A stretch of 10,945 bases of DNA from JAWVZB01 sp033722375. GTDB taxonomy: Bacteria > Actinomycetota > Nitriliruptoria > Nitriliruptorales > Nitriliruptoraceae. Where the stretch lies: the NCBI GenBank assembly GCA_033722375.1, contig JAWVZB010000099.1, positions 1 to 10,945 of the forward strand, written 5' to 3'. The position numbers and the translations under genes were made by a program. Positions 5,485 to 10,945 of this stretch are shown here, piece by piece. The notes beneath the pieces are model-generated. The model did no database searches and was not told the origin of the DNA. It saw only the letters and a program-made list of their open reading frames with translations. Numbering within the stretch: the stretch's first letter is position 1; every line of letters starts with the position of its first letter.

Positions 5485-7386
5485 TCAGTCGACGCCGCAG
5501 GAGCAGGTGTTGACCTCGCGCGTCACGACACCGTGGTCGGTGTAGACGTGTGTCGTGCACGGCATGCACGGGTCGAAGCTCCGGATCGCCCGCAGCATGT
5601 CGACCGACGTGAAGCGGTTCGGGTCGGACACGTCCTCGATGATCGGAGTGTTGAGCACCGCCTCCTCGTACGGACCCGGCTGATCCCAGGGATCACGCGG
5701 TGACGCGTTGATCGTCGACGGTGTGCAGATCTGGTAGTTCGCGATCTTGCCCTCGTCCATCACGAGGTGGTGGGTGAGCCAGCCTCGCCCGGCACCCCAC
5801 CAACCGACGCTGCGTCGCTCGTCGGTGGGGATGTGCTTGTCGAGCTCGTCCGGGGGCACCACGGCAACCCGGTCCTCCCCGGACTTCAGGAGTTCGTAGG
5901 CCTCGAGGATGTTGGTCAACGCGATGAGCTGGCTGAAGAGGTAGTGGTAGGCACGGCCACGGTTGCGCTCGAACGCGTTCCACTGATCCGGCACGTGCCA
6001 TTCGAGCTCGCGCTGGGGCAGGGTGCCTTTCGGGACCAGCATCCTGAGGCTCGATCCCGTGGCCTCGTAGAACCGGTTCTCCGGGTGCTGCTGGGCCATC
6101 GCGGTCGTCAGGAGGCGCACGTAGGCGCCTGCTTCGACGCTGGTGCGGTCCCAGCGCGGCGTGCAGGCCCAGGTGTACTTCTCCTTCCAGTTCTTCTCGG
6201 AGGGCTTGGGCAGCGTCCGCTTGTTCCACGGGTGGTAGGGACTGATGGGGTTGCCGAGGTGGTCGGTGTCGTAGCGGTCGCCGGCCCAGTCCTCGTAGTA
6301 CGAGTGCTCGACGAACTCCTCCCACCCGACGTTGATGTCAGTGAGCCGGGTCGTGACGAGCTCGCCGTCGATCACGACACCGGGGGTGGACGGGCGCCGG
6401 AGCCCCCATTCGTTGCAGTTCTCGTAGGTCGCGTCGTAGGCGTAGGGGTCGTCCCAGAAACCGGGGTCGATCATGTTCGTCGGCCGCGCCCCGACCTGCC
6501 GGTAGCGGTCGTCGAGGCCGTAGAAGAACTCGGTGATGTCGTCCCACACCGCGATCATCCGCTGCGCGTAGTCGAACACCTGGCTCATCCGCGAATGGAC
6601 CTCGTTGATGGTCTGGAGGGTGATGGTGGACGACACCCCACCCGGCACGACCGTCTGGGGATGGGGGTACTTGCCGGCGAGGATCGCGAACTGCTCGCGC
6701 GCGAGTCGTGTGAATTCGAGTCCCTCGCGGTAGAGATCGCCGGTGAGGGGATTCAGGGCGGTCATGAGGTCCGACATCTTGGGGAAGCCGTGGATGTCGC
6801 TGCCGGGGCAGCTCCACCGCTCCGCCTCGGGCCAGATCTCGGGGTTCGCCTGCTTGACGATCGACTCGGAGTAGTCGGGGCCAGCGAGCAGGTAGAGGTG
6901 GAGGGGGTTGTCGTAGCCCATCTCGCAGGCTTCCTGGATGTTGCGCACGACCGTCCCGAGGGGCGGGGGCTGGAGACCCATCGCCATCTCGATCGCGTAG
7001 CCGGAACAGTGGGCGTGCACCCCACCGCAGACGCCACAGGCCCGGGAGGAGACGAAGATCGCATCCCGTGGGTCACGGCCCATGAGGATGACCTCGTAGC
7101 CGCGGAACAGTGTCGCCTGCGACCGTGCGTCCAGGTAGCGGCCCTCGTTGAGGTCGGCGGTCACGTTGACCGCGAGTGCGCCGGCGACCCGGGTGACCGG
7201 GTCCATGTTGAGGTCCTTGATGTGACCTTGACGAGCCATGAGCTCTTGGATCCGGGCTTCACGCTCCTCGTCGGTCATCCCCACATCGGGTTTGCTGACG
7301 TCGACGGCGTACGGATCGGGGATGCCGCCCTTCAGCCTGGCGTTGCCCGCCTCGTCGAACTCGACGGGGAGGTTCTTGAAGCACAC
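5485..7386 (-). CDS. hhyL: group 1h [NiFe]-hydrogenase large subunit
   Basis: This 633-aa catalytic subunit oxidises H2 at a Ni-Fe(CN)2CO centre. The L1 motif RACGVCGGVHAHCSG has nickel ligands C117 and C120, and the L2 motif SFDPCMPCTTH has C607 and C610, with H613 as the maturation cleavage point. MDPVTRVAG (61-69) is the conserved N-terminal motif. The tail V614-D633 would be removed on maturation; it contains CSC (628-630). Length and motif style fit group 1h, the enzymes that take up H2 at atmospheric concentration in actinobacteria. The GTG start lies 3 bases after the hhyS stop, with AGAGGA about 7 bases upstream. There is no signal peptide. A long open frame on the opposite strand is a high-GC shadow. 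Confidence 0.97.
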   Translation of the reverse strand: MCFKNLPVEFDEAGNARLKGGIPDPYAVDVSKPDVGMTDEEREARIQELMARQGHIKDLNMDPVTRVAGALAVNVTADLNEGRYLDARSQATLFRGYEVILMGRDPRDAIFVSSRACGVCGGVHAHCSGYAIEMAMGLQPPPLGTVVRNIQEACEMGYDNPLHLYLLAGPDYSESIVKQANPEIWPEAERWSCPGSDIHGFPKMSDLMTALNPLTGDLYREGLEFTRLAREQFAILAGKYPHPQTVVPGGVSSTITLQTINEVHSRMSQVFDYAQRMIAVWDDITEFFYGLDDRYRQVGARPTNMIDPGFWDDPYAYDATYENCNEWGLRRPSTPGVVIDGELVTTRLTDINVGWEEFVEHSYYEDWAGDRYDTDHLGNPISPYHPWNKRTLPKPSEKNWKEKYTWACTPRWDRTSVEAGAYVRLLTTAMAQQHPENRFYEATGSSLRMLVPKGTLPQRELEWHVPDQWNAFERNRGRAYHYLFSQLIALTNILEAYELLKSGEDRVAVVPPDELDKHIPTDERRSVGWWGAGRGWLTHHLVMDEGKIANYQICTPSTINASPRDPWDQPGPYEEAVLNTPIIEDVSDPNRFTSVDMLRAIRSFDPCMPCTTHVYTDHGVVTREVNTCSCGVD

Positions 7387-7389
7387 GGC

Positions 7390-8787
7390 TCAGTCCTCTT
7401 CTCGGGTCTGGCTGACGGGTCTGCGCTCGCCGTCACCGCCGGGGCGGTAGCCCGGCTCCTTCTGTTCGGTCCACTGGGACGTCTTGCCCCACTCGCCGCC
7501 GCCGTTCTTGCCGGTGTCACCGCGGCGGCGCAGGTAGTGGTAGAACTTGTGGCCGAGGTCGCTGACCGGCCCCGGCTCGCCCTTCTCCTTGGCCCAGCCG
7601 CTCGGCACGTCGTCGTGCAGGTCCCATCGGACCTCCCGGTTGAGCCCGGCGTTCGTGAACTCGCGGAGTGGCTTGATGATGCGCCCCAGGGTCCGGGACG
7701 CAGTCGTGGAGACCATCGATCCCGGAGGGGTCTTGTAGAACGGGGTGAACTTGTCGGGGAACCCCGGCATGGTGCAGCCGATGCAGGCGCCCCCCGAGTT
7801 CATGCATCCGCCGACATGGCGGATCGCCCCGCGGGACGTGATGTTGCAGTTCACGACCGGACCCCAGCAGCCGATCTCGACGAGGCAGTTGGGGTCGCCG
7901 AACTCCTCGGCGAAGCTGCCTTCCTCGTAGTACGCGCCCCGCACGCAGTGGCGGTGGACGGTCTCGCCGAACAGCCAGGCGGGGCGCCCGAGCTCGTCGA
8001 ACTCGGGGAGTGGGCCGAAGCCCTGGAGGAAGTAGAGGATGCCGGCCACGGTCTCGGTGAAGTTGTCCCCGACGGGCGCACAGCCGGGGATGTTGACGAC
8101 CGGAAGTCCGAAGGCGCTGCGATAGTCCTTGCCGAGGAAGTCCATGAGGCTCATGGCACCGGTGGGGTTGCCGTCCGCAGACGGGATGCCACCCCAGGTG
8201 GCGCAGGTTCCGATGGCGATGGATGCGGCCGCTCCCGGAGCCAGTCGCGCGATCCACTCGTCGGTGGTCACGGTCCGGTGCGCCCCGTCGGGCCCCCACG
8301 GTTCCTCGCCCTGGCCCGACCAGTAGCCGCCCTGCTCGTGGGCCACGAGCTCGTCGCTGATCGAGCCCTCGAGGATGATGACGTAGGGGGCGTCGAGTTC
8401 ACCCTTGACGGCGAGCTCGTGGGGCTTCATGTAGTTGGGACCGGCCTCGATGTTGACGACCGGGTGGTGGAGGACGACCCGTGGCAGCCCTGGATGGGAG
8501 CCGAGCAGCAGGCTCTCGACGGACGGGGTGGTCGCTCCGGTGGCCGCGATGGTGCAGCCGTCGCAGGACATGCCGGCGAACCAGAACGCGTGGACCTTCT
8601 CGAGCGGTCCGAGCCGACTCTCGGGACCAGCGGCTGCGACCGGGGCGATCATGTCCTCCATGTAGGCGCGCGAGGGCATACCGAAGTCGCCGAGGTCTTC
8701 CCGGTCGTGGTTGAACCGGTCCACGGGACCGAGCACCTCGAGCAACTGCTCTGCGGGGCTGGTGCGAGCGTCGTCGGTGCTGGTCAT
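7390..8787 (-). CDS. hhyS: group 1h [NiFe]-hydrogenase small subunit
   Basis: This 465-aa electron-transfer subunit pairs with HhyL. Proximal cluster candidates are MSCDGC (C75, D76, C78), GTC (C195) and PGCAPVGDN (C236). Distal cluster ligands are VHRHC (H278, C281), C301 and C307. Medial cluster ligands are C314, C328, C335 and C338; the fourth Cys replaces the Pro of standard group 1 enzymes, so three [4Fe-4S] clusters are expected. From memory, the Ralstonia eutropha actinobacterial-type enzyme has a 3Cys/1Asp proximal cluster. D76 is one candidate for such a ligand, though I cannot assign it from sequence. There is no twin-arginine signal, so the enzyme should be cytoplasmic. ATG 8787 overlaps the upstream stop and has AGGAG six bases before it. 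The tail (about 430-465) is Gly/Lys/Glu-rich and probably flexible. Confidence 0.97.
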   Translation of the reverse strand: MTSTDDARTSPAEQLLEVLGPVDRFNHDREDLGDFGMPSRAYMEDMIAPVAAAGPESRLGPLEKVHAFWFAGMSCDGCTIAATGATTPSVESLLLGSHPGLPRVVLHHPVVNIEAGPNYMKPHELAVKGELDAPYVIILEGSISDELVAHEQGGYWSGQGEEPWGPDGAHRTVTTDEWIARLAPGAAASIAIGTCATWGGIPSADGNPTGAMSLMDFLGKDYRSAFGLPVVNIPGCAPVGDNFTETVAGILYFLQGFGPLPEFDELGRPAWLFGETVHRHCVRGAYYEEGSFAEEFGDPNCLVEIGCWGPVVNCNITSRGAIRHVGGCMNSGGACIGCTMPGFPDKFTPFYKTPPGSMVSTTASRTLGRIIKPLREFTNAGLNREVRWDLHDDVPSGWAKEKGEPGPVSDLGHKFYHYLRRRGDTGKNGGGEWGKTSQWTEQKEPGYRPGGDGERRPVSQTREED

Positions 8788-9053
8788 CGTCCGCTCCTCT
8801 CGGCCAGGCGCTCGGCGTTGTCGACGAGCGTGGGTGCGGCGTCGGCCACAGCAGTCAGGGTCGTGTTGATCCGTTCGACCGCGGGTCCGACCGCCCCGAC
8901 CTGCTTCTCGATCGCGCGCACCCCGAAGCCGACCTTTGCGAGGGTCTGGGAGGTGCGCCGGAGGCTCGCGACGATGCGGATGAGGTAGAAGACCAGGACA
9001 CCGAGTGCGAGCACGATCTCGACGATGGTCAGCGTGATCAGAAGCTCCAGCAC
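8784..9053 (-). CDS. small single-pass membrane protein, hhyS-proximal (member A)
   Basis: This is an 89-aa protein with an N-terminal membrane helix (about 3-28, LLITLTIVEIVLALGVLVFY) followed by a basic juxtamembrane LRRTSQT and a long, probably cytoplasmic helix. The GTG start has AGGAGG seven bases upstream; a longer reading frame upstream lacks such support and overlaps the previous gene. Its stop overlaps the hhyS ATG (ATGA), so translation of hhyS is coupled to it. Residues 31-72 align without gaps to member D (9591-9887): by eye 17 of 42 positions are identical, including TLAxVG, GPA and N63. It resembles DUF948-type proteins in layout only. A membrane-tether role for HhySL is inference. 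Confidence 0.82.
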   Translation of the reverse strand: MLELLITLTIVEIVLALGVLVFYLIRIVASLRRTSQTLAKVGFGVRAIEKQVGAVGPAVERINTTLTAVADAAPTLVDNAERLAERSGR

Positions 9054-9055
9054 GG

Positions 9056-9337
9056 TCAGCCCTCCTTGGACTTGAGCAGCTGCGCGTGACGGGTCGCCTC
9101 GGCCGCGATCTCGTCCACGGTGTCCGCGGCTTCGCCGATCATCCACACCGTGGCCGTGTTCCGGGCCACGAGCTTGCCCGCCTGCCACACCTGCTCGGCG
9201 CCCCGTTCGATCTCGAGGACCCGCCGGAGCAGACTCTCGAGCAGAACCACGAGCACCACGGCGACGACGAGCCCCGCGATCACCGCCGCCCACCACCAGC
9301 CGGCGAGCTCGGATGCCACCTCGGTCGCGAGCAACAC
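9056..9337 (-). CDS. small single-pass membrane protein (member B)
   Basis: This 93-aa protein has a membrane helix at about 13-35 (GWWWAAVIAGLVVAVVLVVL), then an amphipathic stretch LRRVLEIERGAEQVWQAGK and a charged C-terminal helix ending in LLKSKEG. GTG 9337 has AGGAG five bases upstream and is preferred; GTG 9352 overlaps the upstream stop but lacks a ribosome-binding site. The C-terminal part weakly matches member C: TAxxW, then I, A, R and LL at the same spacing (8 of 30 identical by my count). It is in an operon with the other small membrane genes; its stop lies 2 bases before the member A start. Function unknown. Confidence 0.78.
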   Translation of the reverse strand: MLLATEVASELAGWWWAAVIAGLVVAVVLVVLLESLLRRVLEIERGAEQVWQAGKLVARNTATVWMIGEAADTVDEIAAEATRHAQLLKSKEG

Positions 9338-9348
9338 GGGGTCTCCTG

Positions 9349-9594
9349 TCACCGTTCGAGCAGTTCGCGGGCGCGTCGCGCCGCGAGGTTGATGTCGGCG
9401 GCGACCTGGTTCGTGGTCCGAACCTCCCACAACGGGGCGGTCCCGGACTGGGCGCGCCCGAGGTCGTCCACGATGCCCCGTGCGACATCACGGATGTCGG
9501 TCGCCAGCTTGATGATGGTCAACGCGACCGCGACGACGATCACGACGACCACACCACCGACGATGAACCCGACGACCCACGACGTCTCGTTCAC
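9349..9594 (-). CDS. small single-pass membrane protein (member C)
   Basis: This 81-aa protein has an N-terminal membrane helix (about 6-29, WVVGFIVGGVVVVIVVAVAL) followed by a helical tail with alternating charges (LATDIRDVARGIVDDLGRAQ, then INLAARRARELLER). The GTG start at 9594 overlaps the upstream stop (GTGA) and has GGGAG six bases before it. A longer reading frame upstream overlaps two neighbours and is an artefact. The end of the tail weakly resembles member B. No cysteines, hemes or cluster motifs are seen, so it is unlikely to carry electrons itself; an anchoring or scaffolding role is inferred from position. Confidence 0.78.
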   Translation of the reverse strand: MNETSWVVGFIVGGVVVVIVVAVALTIIKLATDIRDVARGIVDDLGRAQSGTAPLWEVRTTNQVAADINLAARRARELLER

Positions 9595-9887
9595 GACTCG
9601 CTCCCTGTCAGCTCGCTGCGCTGTGCGGTGGCGTCGGATGCGTCGGGCGGCACCGGGAGCGCATCCACCAGCGCGTTGCGCACCGCCAGCAGGTCCTCGT
9701 TGACGGCCGCCAACGCCGGCCCCAGTGGCTCGGTGCGGTCGGCGATGGTGGAGATGGCATCGCCCACGTCCGCGAGGGTGGATCGCGTGCGCCACAGGAG
9801 GTAGGTCACGGTCAGCAGGGTGACGGCGACCGCCACGATCAGAACTCCGACCGCCACCAGCGTCGTCACGTACAGCGCGTTCGTCAT
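9591..9887 (-). CDS. small single-pass membrane protein (member D)
   Basis: This 98-aa protein has a membrane helix at about 6-31 (VTTLVAVGVLIVAVAVTLL), then LWRTRSTLADVG and a long helix to about residue 75, ending in a Pro/Ser/Thr-rich tail. It aligns position for position with member A: the same residue numbers carry TLAxVG (37-42), GPA (56-58), N63, L66 and AV (68-69). The ATG at 9887 overlaps the upstream stop (TGATG) with GGAGGT eight bases before it. A and D are thus likely duplicates separated by B and C. Function unknown. Confidence 0.82.
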   Translation of the reverse strand: MTNALYVTTLVAVGVLIVAVAVTLLTVTYLLWRTRSTLADVGDAISTIADRTEPLGPALAAVNEDLLAVRNALVDALPVPPDASDATAQRSELTGSES

Positions 9888-10177
9888 CAGGCGCGACCTC
9901 CGGCGATGCGACCCACGGCCCGGGCGTAGCGCGCGAGTCCGTCCTTGAGCGTGCTGGCCAGCTCAGCGGTCTCGTGCAGCGCCCCGACCGCCTCCAGCTC
10001 ACCGGCCAGACCGGCGCCGTGGGTGCGGATGTCCTCCGCATGGCGCCGGATCTCGGCGACGACCTGGATGAGGCGGAGTGCGATGACCGCGACCGCCGGG
10101 ATGACCACGAGCACGAGGACGACCAGTCCGATCCACCAGAACGTTGCGGCGACAGGACCGATGGCAGCCAGAACCAC
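9887..10177 (-). CDS. small single-pass membrane protein, first gene of hydrogenase operon (member E)
   Basis: This 96-aa protein has a membrane helix at about 12-36 (FWWIGLVVLVLVVIPAVAV), then an amphipathic helix IQVVAEIRRHAEDI and further helical segments rich in Ala, Leu and His/Glu. GTG 10177 is chosen because AGGAGG lies eight bases upstream; an upstream ATG 15 codons earlier lacks a ribosome-binding site and would cross the candidate -10. It is the most divergent of the five small membrane proteins. It begins the run of overlapping or abutting genes leading into hhyS. No metal-binding motif is visible. Function unknown. Confidence 0.78.
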   Translation of the reverse strand: MVLAAIGPVAATFWWIGLVVLVLVVIPAVAVIALRLIQVVAEIRRHAEDIRTHGAGLAGELEAVGALHETAELASTLKDGLARYARAVGRIAGGRA

Positions 10178-10208
10178 GGCACTCCCCTCCTGAGTGCGGC
10201 TGGCCGCC

Positions 10209-10240
10209 ACTATAAGACACACACACCTAGCCCGCCAGGG
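10209..10240 (-). promoter_or_regulatory. candidate promoter of the hydrogenase operon
   Basis: On the - strand TATAGT (10209-10214) is a good -10 in otherwise GC-rich DNA, 31 bases before the member E start. Immediately upstream is a (GT)5 run (10217-10226). The best 17-base-spaced -35 is TGGCGG, which is poor, so an activator or an alternative sigma factor may be needed. No other AT-rich hexamer lies in this 150-base spacer. Confidence 0.4.
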
Positions 10241-10270
10241 CCACCCGGACGAGCTCCGATCAGCGCGACA

Positions 10271-10304
10271 GCAGAACGGCGCCCCGCTTAGGGCGCCGTT
10301 CTGC
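10271..10304 (-). terminator. perfect 14-bp inverted repeat, probable terminator
   Basis: Arms 10271-10284 and 10291-10304 are perfectly complementary around the 6-base loop CGCTTA. The hairpin starts 21 bases past the stop of the membrane gene at 10326 and precedes the hydrogenase operon promoter, which is the right place for a terminator. There is no T-run, so it would be a GC-stem type common in actinobacteria; a protein-binding palindrome is the alternative. Confidence 0.65.
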
Positions 10305-10325
10305 GGCTCCGTGCCCGCGGTCGGT

Positions 10326-10945
10326 TCAGGCGGGTGACGGAGTGGGTTCGTGGGCTGGTTCGGGCGCGTCCTCGTTCGTCACCGCATGGGCGATCCCGGC
10401 GATCACGGCGATGATCCCGAACGCCAAGGCGAGCCAGGCCGCGAGTTCGATCTGTGCCCCGGTCTCGAACACCCCCTCGGCGGGACCGCTGTAGAAGGGG
10501 GACACGGCGATGCGGTAGCCGGTCCGCACCGTCGCCACGAACGCCAGGATGGCGATCGTCGCACCGAGCGCCGTAGGACTCATCGGCGACCGGGACCGCG
10601 CAGCCGCGACGACCAGGCCGATGATGATCAACGCCATCAGAGCCACCAGCCCGGCGGTGTGGGGGATCGACATCCAGCCGGTCCAGGTCTGGTTCGGCCC
10701 GCCCTGGACGGTGTAGAAGGGCATGAGCAGGTAGCCGATGACGATCATGATCGCCATGCTCAGACCCGCGATCCCGAGCCACGGGGTCATGCCCGTCTGG
10801 CTGGGACTCACCCAGAAGTTGGCGCGGGTCTCTCTGGCTGTGCTCGACGCCGCATGGAGCAGTCCACCGATCAGCGCCCCCACGTTGCCGACCATGGCGA
10901 TCCAGATGCCGGACAGCAACGTGACGTTGTCCGCGTTGGGCGTGA
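10326..10945 (-). CDS. five-helix integral membrane protein, 5' end outside window
   Basis: The frame is open to the window edge (TPNADNVTLL...), so the start probably lies beyond it; TTG 10919 would be an internal alternative. About 205 residues are visible. There are five membrane helices: around IWIAMVGNVGALIGGLLHA, WLGIAGLSMAIMIVIGYLL, TAGLVALMALIIIGLVVAA, LGATIAILAFVATV and AAWLALAFGIIAVIAGI. Loops with Trp/Pro (TWTGWMSIPHTAG) separate them, and the tail is acidic and proline-rich (EDAPEPAHEPTPSPA). No catalytic or redox motif is recognised. It is on the hydrogenase strand but separated from that operon by the hairpin and promoter, so it is probably a separate unit. Confidence 0.72.
   Translation of the reverse strand, partial: TPNADNVTLLSGIWIAMVGNVGALIGGLLHAASSTARETRANFWVSPSQTGMTPWLGIAGLSMAIMIVIGYLLMPFYTVQGGPNQTWTGWMSIPHTAGLVALMALIIIGLVVAAARSRSPMSPTALGATIAILAFVATVRTGYRIAVSPFYSGPAEGVFETGAQIELAAWLALAFGIIAVIAGIAHAVTNEDAPEPAHEPTPSPA

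Noticed and set aside
5767..8988. A 1073-codon open frame on the + strand antisense to hhyS and hhyL
   Set aside because: It lies opposite two unmistakable hydrogenase genes, has low-complexity Val/Gly/Asp/Leu-rich composition and shows no recognisable domain; long antisense frames are expected at this GC content.
9349..10182. A 277-codon - strand frame spanning three small membrane genes
   Set aside because: Only its last 81 codons look like protein (membrane helix plus helical tail, good ribosome-binding site); the rest is out-of-frame reading of members D and E.
1..10945. CRISPR arrays, tRNA or rRNA genes, insertion sequences, attachment sites
   Set aside because: I saw no repeat-spacer pattern, tRNA-like cloverleaf, transposase or integrase gene, or flanking direct repeats.

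Overview
This is high-GC DNA with frequent GTG starts, tightly overlapping genes and a group 1h ('actinobacterial-type', formerly group 5) high-affinity [NiFe]-hydrogenase. It looks like an actinomycete-type genome, possibly Acidimicrobiia; this placement is inferred from gene content and base composition only. The window is a dedicated H2-uptake locus: the enzyme, an unusual set of small membrane proteins, and a bank of assembly and regulatory genes.

Left block, + strand (1-1790): four overlapping genes. First is the 3' part of a CooC/MinD-type metal-centre ATPase, then a winged-helix protein with a Cys/His-rich tail, a PadR-like regulator and a protein with a NifU C-terminal Fe-S scaffold domain. 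The ATPase frame is interrupted by one in-frame TGA (55-57), exactly where the first Cys of its CxC metal-binding motif is expected. A 7-bp hairpin with a CGUGC loop follows at SECIS-like distance, so this is a candidate selenocysteine (UxC) protein. Convergent to this block is a canonical M52 hydrogenase maturation protease (1793-2314, -).

Middle block: divergent from the protease, a TPR protein (2365-3570, +) overlaps a biotin/lipoate-ligase-fold protein (3567-4274, +) whose catalytic motifs are eroded. A small membrane protein (4250-4537, -) converges on it.

Right block, - strand (10177 to 4661): one long, mostly coupled operon. Five small single-pass membrane proteins (81-98 aa) are followed by hhyS, hhyL and a second M52-fold protein that has lost all three metal ligands and carries an extra C-terminal domain of about 100 aa. 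A weak promoter (-10 TATAGT) and a perfect 14-bp inverted repeat separate this operon from an incomplete five-helix membrane protein gene at the right edge.

Likely scheme (inference): HhyS and HhyL form a cytoplasmic enzyme without a Tat signal. The small membrane proteins may tether or scaffold it at the membrane. The M52 protease trims HhyL after its C-terminal DPCxxCxxH motif. The ATPase, NifU-domain, TPR, pseudo-ligase and pseudo-protease proteins are candidate assembly factors, and the two winged-helix proteins are candidate regulators.
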